From JBJXGF01 sp046153015 (GTDB taxonomy: Bacteria > Actinomycetota > Acidimicrobiia > Acidimicrobiales > CAIXPF01): DNA of 19,783 bases. Shown piece by piece: positions 6,537 through 14,742 of this stretch. The translations under genes and the position numbers were made by a program. Below the pieces are notes generated by a model, which searched no databases, was not told the DNA's origin, and was given only the letters and a program-made list of their open reading frames with translations. The DNA is taken from the NCBI GenBank assembly GCA_046153015.1, contig JBJXGF010000034.1:1-19783 (forward strand), in the 5' to 3' direction. Within the stretch, counting starts at the first letter, position 1. The number at the start of each line of letters is the position of its first letter.

Positions 6537-7991
6537 ATGTCGACGAGCCGGACCGCCGCGCAGATCCGAGCCGAGCTCGACCACCCGGTGATCGACGCCG
6601 ACGGCCACTGGCTCGAGTACGGGCCGGTCGTGCGGGCCGAGCTGGAGCGCATCGGGGGCGAGACCGCGGCCCGGGCGTTCCTCCAGTTCAACGAGGGCGT
6701 CGAACGGTCGCTGTCGATGAGTGTCGCAGAGCGGCGCCGGGACGGCCTCTCGCAGGAAGCGTTCTGGGGGTCGCCCACCGCCAACACCCTCGACCGGGCG
6801 ACGGCGATGGCGCCGGGCCTGCTCTACCGGCGCCTCGAGGAGCTCGGCATCGACTTCTCGGTGATCTACCCGACGATGGGCCTGGGCGCGGTGCGGGTGA
6901 GCGACGACGAGGGTCGCCGGGCCGCCTGCCGGGCGTTCAACGTCTTCTCCGCGGAGCGCTTCGCGCCCTTCGCCGACCGCCTCACGCCGGCGGCGGTGAT
7001 CCCCATGTTCACGCCCGAGGAGGCGCTGGCCGAGCTCGATCACGCGGTCTTGGAGCTGGGCCTCAAGGCGGTGATGATGGGCAGCCTCGTGCCGCGCCCG
7101 CTCGAGGCGCTGGCCGACCAGCCGGAGCTGGCCCGGCGGTTCGCATGGCTCGACGCACTCGGCCTCGACAGCGCGCATGACTACGACCCGGTGTGGGCCC
7201 GCTGCGTCGAGCTCGGCGTGGCCCCCACGTTCCACTCGGGGACCCGCCGGTACGGGCTGCGCACCTCGCCGTCGAACTTCGTCTACAACCACATCGGCCA
7301 CTTCGCCGCCGCCGGCGAGGCCGTCTGCAAGGCCCTGTTCCTCGGCGGGGTCACCCGCCGCTTCCCCACCCTCAACGTCGCGTTTCTCGAGGGCGGCGTG
7401 GCCTGGGCCTGCCTGCTCTACGCCGACCTGATCGGCCACTGGCACAAGCGCAGCCGGCCGGCGCTCGAGGCGACCAACCCGGCGAACCTCGACGCCGCGC
7501 TGCTCATGGAGCTGATCTCGACCCACGGCGAGCCCGACCTCGTGGCCGCGTTGAGCGAACGGGCCGGTCGCCTGCGCGGGCGGGCCGACCTCGTGGGCGG
7601 CATCGCCGACCTCGACGACTACGCCGCCTGCCGCCTGGAACGGGCCGAGGAGATCCGGGACTTGTTCGTGGACCGGTTCTACTTCGGCTGCGAGGCCGAC
7701 GACCGGATGAACGCCTGGGCGTTCGACCGGGCCCGCAACGCCTTCGGCGCGGAGCTCAACGCCGTGTTCGGCTCTGACATCGGCCACTTCGACGTGCTCG
7801 ACATGGCCGGCGTGCTCGGCGAGGCGTTCGAGCTGGTGGAGGACGGCCTGCTCGACGAAGCCGGGTTCCGTCGCTTCACCTTCGAGAACCCGGCGCGGCT
7901 CTGGGCGCAGTCGAACCCCGAGTTCTTCCGGGGCACCGCCGTGGAGCGGTCGGTGGCCGAGCTGCTCGCCCCCGCCCCGGCCGCCGGCTGA
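6537..7991 (+). CDS. Amidohydrolase-family (ACMSD-like) metal-dependent hydrolase or decarboxylase
   Basis: A 484-residue TIM-barrel protein of the amidohydrolase 2 group, which includes aminocarboxymuconate-semialdehyde decarboxylase and resorcylate decarboxylases. The N-terminal metal motif is 'VIDADGH' (18-24), with D22/G23/H24 in place of the more usual H-x-H pair. Later metal-site candidates are the His in 'FHSGT' (about 233), 'NHIGHF' (about 250-255) and the Asp in 'GSDIGHFD' (about 413). 'TRRFPTLNVAFLEGG' is a typical late barrel strand of this group. It is longer than ACMSD (about 335) owing to a helical insertion near 300-390. A strong ribosome binding site supports ATG 6537. Position just after pcaB suggests work on an aromatic or ring-cleavage acid, but the substrate is not known. 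Confidence 0.85.
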   Translation: MSTSRTAAQIRAELDHPVIDADGHWLEYGPVVRAELERIGGETAARAFLQFNEGVERSLSMSVAERRRDGLSQEAFWGSPTANTLDRATAMAPGLLYRRLEELGIDFSVIYPTMGLGAVRVSDDEGRRAACRAFNVFSAERFAPFADRLTPAAVIPMFTPEEALAELDHAVLELGLKAVMMGSLVPRPLEALADQPELARRFAWLDALGLDSAHDYDPVWARCVELGVAPTFHSGTRRYGLRTSPSNFVYNHIGHFAAAGEAVCKALFLGGVTRRFPTLNVAFLEGGVAWACLLYADLIGHWHKRSRPALEATNPANLDAALLMELISTHGEPDLVAALSERAGRLRGRADLVGGIADLDDYAACRLERAEEIRDLFVDRFYFGCEADDRMNAWAFDRARNAFGAELNAVFGSDIGHFDVLDMAGVLGEAFELVEDGLLDEAGFRRFTFENPARLWAQSNPEFFRGTAVERSVAELLAPAPAAG

Positions 7992-8058
7992 GCCGGCCCG
8001 CCGCCGGAGGCCCCGGACGGCCCCGGACGGCCTGACGCCAGTCGGTGCGTTCGGCCCT

Positions 8059-8074
8059 GTCGGAGGGGTCCGAC
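8059..8074. promoter_or_regulatory. Perfect inverted repeat upstream of the ABC exporter
   Basis: GTCGGA, four G, TCCGAC: a perfect 6-bp inverted repeat 20 bases before the ATG of the ATPase gene. It could be a regulator binding site or a leader hairpin. No regulator gene is adjacent, and in such GC-rich DNA a chance palindrome of this size is possible. A 10-base direct repeat (CCCCGGACGG, twice at about 8011-8030) lies further upstream. Confidence 0.3.
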
Positions 8075-8093
8075 GGCTTGGGAGCATGGCCCC

Positions 8094-8870
8094 ATGAGCC
8101 CCCTGCGGACCGGCCCGGCGCCATCGGCGGATGAGGCGCGCACCGGGCCCGCCGGGCAGGCGGCTCGGATCGACCTCGAGGCGGCCAGCAAGCGGTACCG
8201 GGTCGGCGAGCTCACCGTGACCGCGCTCGACGAGGTGACGCTGCGCATCGACGGGTCCGCCTTCGTGGTGATCCTCGGCCCGTCGGGCAGCGGCAAGACC
8301 ACCCTGCTGAACCTGATCGGGGCGCTCGACACGGCCAGCAGCGGGGTCGTCAAGGTCGACGGCGTGGACCTCACGCAGCTCTCCCGGTCGCGCCGCTTCG
8401 CGTTCCGACGGCGCTCGGTGAGCTTCATCTTCCAGACCTTCAACCTGCTGCCCGGCCTCACCGCGCTGGAGAACGTGCAGTTCGGCGCCGACGCCGCCGG
8501 CCGCCCCGACGCGGCGGCGAGGGCGCGCGACACCCTTGAACGGGTGGGGCTCGCCGAGCGCCGCCGCCACTTCCCGCACCAGCTTTCCGGAGGCGAGCAG
8601 CAGCGGGTGGCGATCGCCCGGGCGCTTGCCACCGGCAACCCGATCCTGCTCGCCGACGAGCCCACCGGCGAGCTCGACTTCCGCACCGGCGTGCAGATCC
8701 TCCGGCTGCTCGAGGAGCAGGCCGCGGCCGGCTTGACCGTGCTGATCGTGACCCACAACCGTGAGATCTCCCGGATGGCCGACCGGGTCATCGAGCTCTC
8801 GAGCGGCCGGATCGTGAGCGACGGCCCGCCCGCCGGCGGCCGGGCGCGGGTGGACGAGCTGCAGTGGTGA
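8094..8870 (+). CDS. ABC transporter ATP-binding protein (MacB/LolD type)
   Basis: The 258-residue nucleotide-binding subunit powers the FtsX-type permease encoded next. All ATPase motifs are intact: Walker A 'GPSGSGKT' (62-69), Q-loop Q114 in 'FIFQTFNLLPGLTALENV', signature 'LSGGEQQR' (164-171), Walker B 'ILLADEP' (184-190, with D188 and E189) and switch H221. The 'FNLLPGLTALENV' and 'ADEPTGELD' wording is typical of the LolD/MacB/FtsE group, which moves lipoproteins, antibiotics or peptides by mechanotransmission. Residues 1-25 are a low-complexity extension. A GGGAG at 8080-8084, nine bases upstream, supports ATG 8094; an ATG at 8086 stops after three codons. The stop overlaps the permease start, indicating translational coupling. 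Confidence 0.94.
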   Translation: MSPLRTGPAPSADEARTGPAGQAARIDLEAASKRYRVGELTVTALDEVTLRIDGSAFVVILGPSGSGKTTLLNLIGALDTASSGVVKVDGVDLTQLSRSRRFAFRRRSVSFIFQTFNLLPGLTALENVQFGADAAGRPDAAARARDTLERVGLAERRRHFPHQLSGGEQQRVAIARALATGNPILLADEPTGELDFRTGVQILRLLEEQAAAGLTVLIVTHNREISRMADRVIELSSGRIVSDGPPAGGRARVDELQW

Positions 8871-11314
8871 ACCGGCGGACGGCGAGGGCGCTGCTCGTCC
8901 TGCGTTGGTCGTGGCGGGACCTGCGCCGGCGGTGGGTGTCGGTGCTCGCCATCTCGCTGATCATCGCCATCGGCGTGGGCGTGTTCGCCGCGCTCGGCAG
9001 CACCTCGTCGTGGCGGCGGCTCTCCAACGACGCCAGCTTCAGCGCCTTGAACCTGCACGACCTGCGGGTCGAGCTCGCCGAGGGGGACACCGCGCCCGAG
9101 GGTGCGCTCGCGGCGCTGGCGCAGAGCATCCCGCACGCCTCGTCGCTCACCGCCCGTACCGAACGGCTGCGGGCGCCCACGCAGGTCGACGCCAGCACGC
9201 TGGGCGAGGCCGTGCTCGTGCCCGGCGAGCTCGTCGGCGGCGACCTCGAACCGGGCGCGGTCGACGCGCTGCATCTCGAACGGGGCGGCCCGCCGGCGCC
9301 GGGCGAGATCGTGCTGGAATCGAAGTTCGCGGCCGCGTATCAGCTCCCCGAACGGGGCGAGGTGGCCCTGTCGGGCGGGCGGCGGGCCGTCTACTCGGGC
9401 CACGGCGTGACCCCGGAGTTCTTCCTCGTGACCGGCGCGGCCGAGGGCGGGTTCCTCGCCGAGCAGAATTTCGCGGCGCTGTTCGGCTCGCTCGCCACGG
9501 CGCAGGCGCTGACCGGACAGCCGGGTCGGGTGAACGACCTGGTGCTGAGGCTGGCGCCAGGCGCCGAGGTCGAGACGGTGCGCGCCGAGCTGGCGGACGC
9601 GTTGGGCCGGGCCGGCTTCGGCGCCGCGACGGTGTCCACCCGGCGCGACGAGGCCTCCTACCGGCTGCTCTACGACGACATCGACAGCGACCAGCAGCTC
9701 TGGAACGTGATCTCGGCGTTGGTGCTGGCCGCCGCCGCGATCGCCGCGTTCAACCTCGTCAGCCGCATCGTCGAGGCGCAGCGGCGTGAGATCGGCATCG
9801 GCATGGCGATGGGCGTGAGCCCCCTCCGGCTGGCGGTGCGTCCGCTGCTCATCGGCGCTCAGGTGGCCCTGGCCGGCGCGGTGCTCGGCGTGGCCGTCGG
9901 CCTCGTGGTCGGCGCCGCGTTGCGGAACCTGTTCCTGGACGTGCTGCCGCTGCCCGTCTGGCGGACGCCGCTGCAGCTCGACCAGTACGGGCGCGCCGCC
10001 GCCCTCGGCTTCGTCGTGCCCTTCGCCGCCACCTCCTACCCCGTCTGGCGGGCCGTGCGGGTGGCGCCGATCGAGGCGATACGGGTCGGCCACCGGGCGG
10101 CGCGGGGCGCCGGCGCCGCGTCCCTCGGCCGTCGCGCCCGCCTGCCGGGCGGCAGCCTGGGTCAGCTCCCGGTGCGCAACCTGCTGCGCAACCCCCGGCG
10201 GTCCCTGCTCACGGTCGGCGCGGTGGGCGCCGCGCTCGCCGCGCTGGTGAGCATCCTCGGCATGCTCGACAGCTTCCGCGCCACGATCGCCCGGGGCGAG
10301 GCCGAGCTGACGCGGGCCGCGGCCGATCGGGTGACGGTGGAGCTGACCGGGCACCGTCCGCTCGACGCCCCGGACGTGGCGGCGGTCGTCGCCTCGCCGG
10401 TGGTGGACGTGGCCGACCTCGGCCTGAAGGCGCCCGCCTCGGGGCTCGGCGCCGACGGGGTCGACGTCGACCTGGTGGTCAGCCTCCTCGACCTCGACGG
10501 CGCGCAGTGGACGCCGAGCGTCCGCTCGGCCCGTCCCGCCGCCGGCCGGCCCGGGATCCTGCTCAGCGCCAAGGCCGCGGCCGACCTGTCGGTCTCGCCC
10601 GGCGACGCCGTCCGGCTGCGCCACGCCGTCCGCGCCCCCGGCGCGGCCGGCGGGTTCGCGCCGGTCGAGACCGAGTTCACGGTGACCGGCCTGCACCCGA
10701 GCCCGCTGCGTCCGCTGGCCTTCGCCGACCTGTCCGCCGCCGACGCGTTCGGCCTCGCCGGGCTGACCAACACCGTCGAGGTGCGCCCCGCAGCCGGCTT
10801 CGGTCCGTCCGATGTGCAAAGGGCCCTGTTCGGCCTGCCCTCGGTGGCGTCCGCCCAGCCGGTGACCGCGGTCGTGGAGCTGTTCGAGGACGCACTGGAG
10901 CAGTTCCTCGGCTTCCTGCTCATCACCGCCGTCGCGGTGGCGGTGCTGGCCACGCTGATCTCGTTCAACTCCACGTCGATCGCGGTGGACGAACGAGCGC
11001 GGGAGCACGCCACGATGTTCGCGTTCGGCCTCACCGTGCGCCGCGTGCTCGGTCTGATCGGACGGGAGACCGTGGCCCTCGGCTTGGCCGCCACCGCCCT
11101 CGGCCTCGGGCTGGGCTACGCGTTGATGGCGTGGATCGTGCGTTCGCTCGTGGCCGACACGGTGCCCGAGTTCGGCTTCGAGCTCGCGTTGTCCGCCACC
11201 ACGCTGCTCGTGACCGCTGGGGTGGGTGTGATCAGCATGACGATCACCCCGCTCCTGCTCGCCCGGGGCCTCTCCCGCATGGACATACCCGACACGCTGC
11301 GGGTGATGGAGTAG
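8864..11314 (+). CDS. ABC transporter permease with two FtsX domains
   Basis: The 816-residue membrane subunit pairs with the preceding ATPase. Hydrophobic segments occur near 25-44, 281-300, 330-352, 377-394, 447-467, 681-701, 734-756 and 776-797. This gives two FtsX-type units, each with one N-terminal helix, a large extracytoplasmic region (about 45-275 and 470-675) and three C-terminal helices. 'AQRREIGIGMAMGVSP' and 'AREHATMFAFGLT' are the cytoplasmic coupling loops expected after the first FtsX helix of each unit. A single polypeptide with both halves is common in actinobacteria, so it can work as a monomeric permease. GTG 8864 and GTG 8867 are both possible starts; the second gives a GTGA overlap with the ATPase stop. 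The gene converges on mtr with an 8-bp gap. The exported substrate is unknown. Confidence 0.92.
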   Translation: MVNRRTARALLVLRWSWRDLRRRWVSVLAISLIIAIGVGVFAALGSTSSWRRLSNDASFSALNLHDLRVELAEGDTAPEGALAALAQSIPHASSLTARTERLRAPTQVDASTLGEAVLVPGELVGGDLEPGAVDALHLERGGPPAPGEIVLESKFAAAYQLPERGEVALSGGRRAVYSGHGVTPEFFLVTGAAEGGFLAEQNFAALFGSLATAQALTGQPGRVNDLVLRLAPGAEVETVRAELADALGRAGFGAATVSTRRDEASYRLLYDDIDSDQQLWNVISALVLAAAAIAAFNLVSRIVEAQRREIGIGMAMGVSPLRLAVRPLLIGAQVALAGAVLGVAVGLVVGAALRNLFLDVLPLPVWRTPLQLDQYGRAAALGFVVPFAATSYPVWRAVRVAPIEAIRVGHRAARGAGAASLGRRARLPGGSLGQLPVRNLLRNPRRSLLTVGAVGAALAALVSILGMLDSFRATIARGEAELTRAAADRVTVELTGHRPLDAPDVAAVVASPVVDVADLGLKAPASGLGADGVDVDLVVSLLDLDGAQWTPSVRSARPAAGRPGILLSAKAAADLSVSPGDAVRLRHAVRAPGAAGGFAPVETEFTVTGLHPSPLRPLAFADLSAADAFGLAGLTNTVEVRPAAGFGPSDVQRALFGLPSVASAQPVTAVVELFEDALEQFLGFLLITAVAVAVLATLISFNSTSIAVDERAREHATMFAFGLTVRRVLGLIGRETVALGLAATALGLGLGYALMAWIVRSLVADTVPEFGFELALSATTLLVTAGVGVISMTITPLLLARGLSRMDIPDTLRVME

Positions 11315-11322
11315 GCGGGCGG

Positions 11323-12681
11323 TTACAGCTCGAGCAGGGCGTTCTCCACCACCTCGGTGAGCGCTGGGTGGATCCAGATCTGCTGGTGGGCCATCTCGTC
11401 GACCGTCTGGCCGAAGCGCATCCCCTGGATGAGCTGCTGGATGAGCGTGGAGGCCTGCGGGCCGATGATGTGCGCGCCGAGCAGCCGGCGGGTCTCGGCG
11501 TGGGCGATGAGCTTCACGAAGCTGGTGGTGTCCTCCATCGCCCAGCCGTACGCGGTGTGGGCGTAGGGCTTGACCGCCTTCACGTAGGGCAGGCCGGCGG
11601 CCTCGACCGCCTCCTCGGTGAGGCCCACCGAGGCCACCTGGGGGTTGCCGAACACGGCGTGGGGGACGATAGAGTAGTCCATCCGCGTCGGCTCGGCCGG
11701 GTCGGCCAGGTTGTGGAAGGCGATCTTCGCCTCGGCGTTGGCGATGTGCTTGAGCTGGTAGGGGTTGGTGAGGTCGCCGAACGCCCAGACGCCGGGCACG
11801 TTGGTGGCCATCGCGTCGTCGACCACGACCCGGCCGTCGATGTGGGTGTCGATGCCGCAGGCCTCCACGGCCAGCACGTCGCTGTTCGGCGTGCGCCCGG
11901 TGGCCACCAGCAGCAGATCGGCCCGCAGCGTGCGGGGCCCGCCGGCGTTCACCTGCACGGTGAAGCCGGCGCCGTCGTGGCTCACCCGTTCGATCTGCGC
12001 GCTGGGCACCAGCTCGACCCGCTTGGCGTACGCGGCGGTGGCCGCGGCGGAGATCTCGACGTCCTCCCGGGACAGGATCCGCGGCCCGCGGGTCACGAGC
12101 GTGACCTCCACCCCCAGCGCGGCGAACACGTGGCTGAGCTCCACGCCGATGAAGCCGCCGCCGAGCACCAGCAGGCTGCGGGGCAGGGCCGGGATGCGCA
12201 TGATCGTGTCCGAGGTGTGGAACGGCGTGTCGGGCAGGCCCGGCGCATCGGGCAGGTGGGGGCGGGCTCCGGCGCCCAGCAGGATCTTCGGCGCGCTCAC
12301 CTCCCGGCCGTCGACCTCGAGCACCATCGGCGCCACGAAGCGCCCCTCGCCGCGCAGCACGGTCACGTTCGGGCAGCCGTTGCTGCGGTACTCCTCACCG
12401 CCGGCGGCGATCGGGTCGATGCGGCCGAACACCCGCTTGACGATCCCAGGCCAGTCGCTGCCCCGCAGCTCGGCGTCGAGCCCGTAGGCGCCGGCGTGGC
12501 TGATCTGCTCGGCCACGTCGGCCGCGTACACGAACATCTTGGAGGGGATGCAGCCCCGGTTGAGGCAGGTGCCGCCGAAGACCCCCTTCTCGATCAGGCC
12601 GATGCGCCAGTCGTCGAGCTGCGGGCTCGGGATCATGTTCCCCGACCCGGTCCCGACGATGATGAGGTCGAAGCGGTCCAC
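11323..12681 (-). CDS. mtr: Mycothione reductase
   Basis: NADPH-dependent flavoprotein disulfide reductase that regenerates mycothiol (MSH) from mycothione (MSSM), the actinobacterial counterpart of glutathione reductase. The 452-residue product has FAD motif 'GTGSGN' (10-15), redox disulfide C39/C44 in 'GGTCLNRGCIPSK', a second nucleotide motif 'LGGGFIG' (about 173-179), 'LLLVATGRTPN', and the catalytic His-Glu pair H438/E443 in 'WIHPALTEVVENALL'. 'MFVYAADVAEQI' and 'VFGRIDPIA' match mycobacterial Mtr closely and set it apart from lipoamide dehydrogenase, the main alternative. The GTG start at 12681 lies eight bases after a TAGCGT hexamer and lacks a Shine-Dalgarno, pointing to leaderless expression. 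Confidence 0.93.
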   Translation of the reverse strand: MDRFDLIIVGTGSGNMIPSPQLDDWRIGLIEKGVFGGTCLNRGCIPSKMFVYAADVAEQISHAGAYGLDAELRGSDWPGIVKRVFGRIDPIAAGGEEYRSNGCPNVTVLRGEGRFVAPMVLEVDGREVSAPKILLGAGARPHLPDAPGLPDTPFHTSDTIMRIPALPRSLLVLGGGFIGVELSHVFAALGVEVTLVTRGPRILSREDVEISAAATAAYAKRVELVPSAQIERVSHDGAGFTVQVNAGGPRTLRADLLLVATGRTPNSDVLAVEACGIDTHIDGRVVVDDAMATNVPGVWAFGDLTNPYQLKHIANAEAKIAFHNLADPAEPTRMDYSIVPHAVFGNPQVASVGLTEEAVEAAGLPYVKAVKPYAHTAYGWAMEDTTSFVKLIAHAETRRLLGAHIIGPQASTLIQQLIQGMRFGQTVDEMAHQQIWIHPALTEVVENALLEL

Positions 12682-12689
12682 GGGCCGAC

Positions 12690-12695
12690 ACGCTA
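12690..12695 (-). promoter_or_regulatory. Candidate -10 element, leaderless mtr promoter
   Basis: On the minus strand TAGCGT (TANNNT) ends eight bases before the GTG of mtr, so transcription would begin at or next to the start codon. The same spacing occurs at several other genes of the window. Confidence 0.55.
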
Positions 12696-12775
12696 CCGGC
12701 CGGCGACTGCTACCACGGGCGGTGCGACGGGCGGGCGCCCCCGGTGGGGCCGGAGCCGGCAGGCCCTCGACTGGG

Positions 12776-13576
12776 TCAGAGGCTGGCCGAGTCGGCCGCG
12801 CCGCCGTCGATGCGCAGGTTGGCGCCGTTCACGCAGGCGGCGAGGTCGCTGGCCACGAAGGCCACGAAGGCGCCGACCTCCTCCACCGTGGCCGGGCGCC
12901 CGGACGGGTTCGGCATGACCTCGGCGGCCACCCGCTCGGCCACGGCGTCGAACTCGCCAGCCCAGCCGCGCTCGGACGCCACCCGCAGGAACCACTCCTT
13001 CACCTCGTCAGTGGCGATGAGGCCGGGGCTCACCAGGTTCGCGGTCACCCCGCTGCCGGCCAGCTCCTTGGCCAGGCTCACGACCATGTTCGGCAGCGCC
13101 GCCTTCGACGCGTAGTAGTGCGGGTTGCGGGCGTTCGGGCGCACCGAGCCGACCGTGCCCACGAAGATCACCCGGCCCCACCCGCGTTCGCGCATGGCGG
13201 GCACGAACCGCTGGGTGAGCCGCATGCCGGAGAGCACGTTCTTCTGGTAGACGCCGATCCAGTCCTGCGCCGAGCTGGTGAACCACCCGCCGCGGTCGGC
13301 GGCGCCGTAGTTGTTGACCAGCACGTCGACCCGGCCGGGCCCGGCCTGCTCGGCCACCTGGTCGGCCCCCTCGTCGGTGGTGAGGTCGCCCCACACCACC
13401 CCGACCTTGCCGCCCGCGGCGGCGATCCGGGCCGCCACCGGGTCGGCCTGGCCCGCCTCGAAGCCGTGCACCAGCACCTCGGCGCCCTCGGCGGCGAGCA
13501 CCGCCGCCGTGCCGGCGCCGGTGCCCCGCCAGCTGCCGCTCACCAGCGCCACCTTGCCCGACAGGCCCAGATCCAT
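12776..13576 (-). CDS. Short-chain dehydrogenase/reductase
   Basis: A 266-residue Rossmann-fold SDR, the classical length. It shows a glycine-rich cofactor loop 'GSWRGTGAG' (14-22, a variant of TGxxxGxG), 'NNYG' (88-91, variant of NNAG), active-site Y154-x3-K158 ('YYASK'), and 'VSPGLIATD' after it. The usual catalytic Ser, 13 residues before Tyr, is Thr (T141 in 'VGTVGS'), with a Ser at 144. The C-terminus ends 'NGANLRIDGGAADSASL', the standard SDR tail. The substrate cannot be told. A longer in-frame reading to 13729 would run into the divergent recombinase gene; ATG 13576 is chosen because the SDR fold begins there and a TACGCT hexamer lies eight bases before it. It lies downstream of nothing on its strand and is followed by mtr after 94 bp. 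Confidence 0.92.
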   Translation of the reverse strand: MDLGLSGKVALVSGSWRGTGAGTAAVLAAEGAEVLVHGFEAGQADPVAARIAAAGGKVGVVWGDLTTDEGADQVAEQAGPGRVDVLVNNYGAADRGGWFTSSAQDWIGVYQKNVLSGMRLTQRFVPAMRERGWGRVIFVGTVGSVRPNARNPHYYASKAALPNMVVSLAKELAGSGVTANLVSPGLIATDEVKEWFLRVASERGWAGEFDAVAERVAAEVMPNPSGRPATVEEVGAFVAFVASDLAACVNGANLRIDGGAADSASL

Positions 13577-13584
13577 GGGCGGGC

Positions 13585-13590
13585 AGCGTA
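13585..13590 (-). promoter_or_regulatory. Candidate -10 element, leaderless SDR promoter
   Basis: Minus-strand TACGCT ends eight bases before the SDR ATG, with no Shine-Dalgarno in between. It lies in a 73-bp intergenic region shared with the divergent recombinase promoter. Confidence 0.55.
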
Positions 13591-13635
13591 GCCCCCTGCT
13601 CGGGCCCCATCCCCCGCCGATCACCATGGCGGCCG

Positions 13636-13641
13636 TAGCCT
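13636..13641 (+). promoter_or_regulatory. Candidate -10 element, leaderless recombinase promoter
   Basis: TAGCCT ends eight bases before GTG 13650. This spacing equals that of the SDR and mtr promoters and is the main reason GTG 13650 is preferred over ATG 13626, which lies upstream of the hexamer. Confidence 0.5.
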
Positions 13642-13649
13642 CTCCGACC

Positions 13650-14642
13650 GTGGCTGAGGGCCCGATGTTCGCCGAGCTGATCACGCGCTTCCTGCACGAC
13701 TTCGGCACCCGCAAGCCCTCGCCGAACACGGTCGCCGCCTACCGACGCGACCTCCAGGGCGTGGGTCGACGCCTGGCCGCGATCGTCGAGGTGGCGCCGG
13801 AGGCGTTGCGCCTCGGCCACCTCACCAAGCCGGCGCTGCGTCAGGCGTTCGCGAGCTGGGCGCAGGACCACGCCGCCGCGTCGATCCGCCGGGCGTGGAG
13901 CGCCTGGAGCGCGTTCTTCGACTTCCTCGTGGCCGAGGATCTCTCCGAGGGCAACCCGATGGCCGCGGTCACCGCGCCCCGGGCCCGCCGGAGCCGGGCG
14001 AAGGTGATCGAGGGCGACGACGTGGCCGGGCGGCTGCTGGCGTCGGCGGCCTCGCTCGACGAGACGGCCCGCCATCCGTGGCCGGCGCGCGACGTGGCGC
14101 TGGTGGCCGCGTTCCTCGTGACCGGCATCCGCCTGAGCGAGGCCATCGACCTCACGATGGGCTCGCTCGGCGGCCCGCCCGGCGCCCGCCGGATCGCCGT
14201 GACCGGCAAGGGCGACAAGACCCGCACGATCCCGATCGAGGGTGCGTTCGAGGACCTGCTGCGGGTGTACCTCGAGGAGCGGGCGGCGCGCTTTCCCCGG
14301 CATCGCCTCGACCTGCCCCGCACCCCGCTGTTCGTGCGGGCCGACAGCGGCGAGGGGCTCAACCGCCAGCAGGTGCAGTACCTCGTGGAGAAGCTGTACC
14401 GCCGGGCCGGGATCCGGGGCCGGGTCCCCGAGGGGGCGCTGGTGCACGCCCTGCGCCACACCTTCGCCACCTCCGCGCTCGACCACGGCGTCGACGTGGT
14501 CGAGCTGCAGGAGCTGTTGGGCCACGCCTCGCTCGACACGACCCGCCGTTATCTCGACGCCACCGCCGCGCAGCTCCGCCACGCCGTCGCCTCGCACCCG
14601 GCGCAGGCCGCGCTGCGCCGCTTCGTGGCCGACCAGGACTGA
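13650..14642 (+). CDS. Xer-type tyrosine recombinase
   Basis: A 330-residue site-specific recombinase of the XerC/XerD type, which normally resolves chromosome dimers at dif sites. The N-terminal SAM-like DNA-binding domain spans about 5-105 and the catalytic domain about 115-325. All catalytic residues are seen: R161 ('VTGIRLSEA'), hairpin Lys K187 ('GKGDKTR'), H266 and R269 ('HALRHTFAT'), H292 ('LLGHASLDTT') and nucleophile Y301 ('RRYLDA'). Length and wording fit housekeeping Xer better than phage integrases. No attachment site, excisionase or phage gene lies nearby. GTG 13650 follows a TAGCCT by eight bases; ATG 13665, with GAGGG at 13656-13660, and ATG 13626 are alternatives. XerC versus XerD cannot be decided here. 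Confidence 0.9.
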   Translation: MAEGPMFAELITRFLHDFGTRKPSPNTVAAYRRDLQGVGRRLAAIVEVAPEALRLGHLTKPALRQAFASWAQDHAAASIRRAWSAWSAFFDFLVAEDLSEGNPMAAVTAPRARRSRAKVIEGDDVAGRLLASAASLDETARHPWPARDVALVAAFLVTGIRLSEAIDLTMGSLGGPPGARRIAVTGKGDKTRTIPIEGAFEDLLRVYLEERAARFPRHRLDLPRTPLFVRADSGEGLNRQQVQYLVEKLYRRAGIRGRVPEGALVHALRHTFATSALDHGVDVVELQELLGHASLDTTRRYLDATAAQLRHAVASHPAQAALRRFVADQD

Positions 14643-14686
14643 CGGGACCGCCAGCGAGCGGGGCCGGTTTGGCGCCCGGGAACGTC

Positions 14687-14692
14687 TACAGT
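14687..14692 (+). promoter_or_regulatory. Candidate -10 element for the methionine aminopeptidase gene
   Basis: TACAGT fits TANNNT. Transcription would start near 14699 and give a leader of about 44 bases that includes a run of six T (about 14712-14717) and the AAGGAAG ribosome binding site at 14731-14737, five bases before GTG 14743. Confidence 0.5.
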
Positions 14693-14742
14693 TGACTCAG
14701 GGATTGCCGTGTTTTTTCCCGCCTCTCTGCAAGGAAGCTCCC

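Noticed and set aside
7679..11008. 1109-codon open frame on the minus strand (also 6495-8756 and 2511-4013)
   Set aside because: Very long antisense frames are a by-product of high GC; the products are Arg/Gly/Ala/His-rich without domains and lie opposite the clearly real exporter, amidohydrolase and pobA genes.
12682..12775. Small gene between mtr and the SDR
   Set aside because: The 94 bp hold only the mtr promoter-like site and GC-rich sequence; frames there are shadows without a start context.
10507..12918. 803-codon plus-strand frame spanning the permease end and mtr
   Set aside because: Low-complexity shadow translation overlapping two well-supported genes in other frames; no domain visible.
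13577..13729. N-terminal extension of the SDR
   Set aside because: It would overlap the divergent recombinase gene and both -10 sites; ATG 13576 starts exactly at the SDR fold.
13650..14642. Phage or integron integrase marking a mobile element
   Set aside because: The protein is Xer-like in length and motifs, and no attachment repeats, cassette, tRNA target or phage genes are seen around it.
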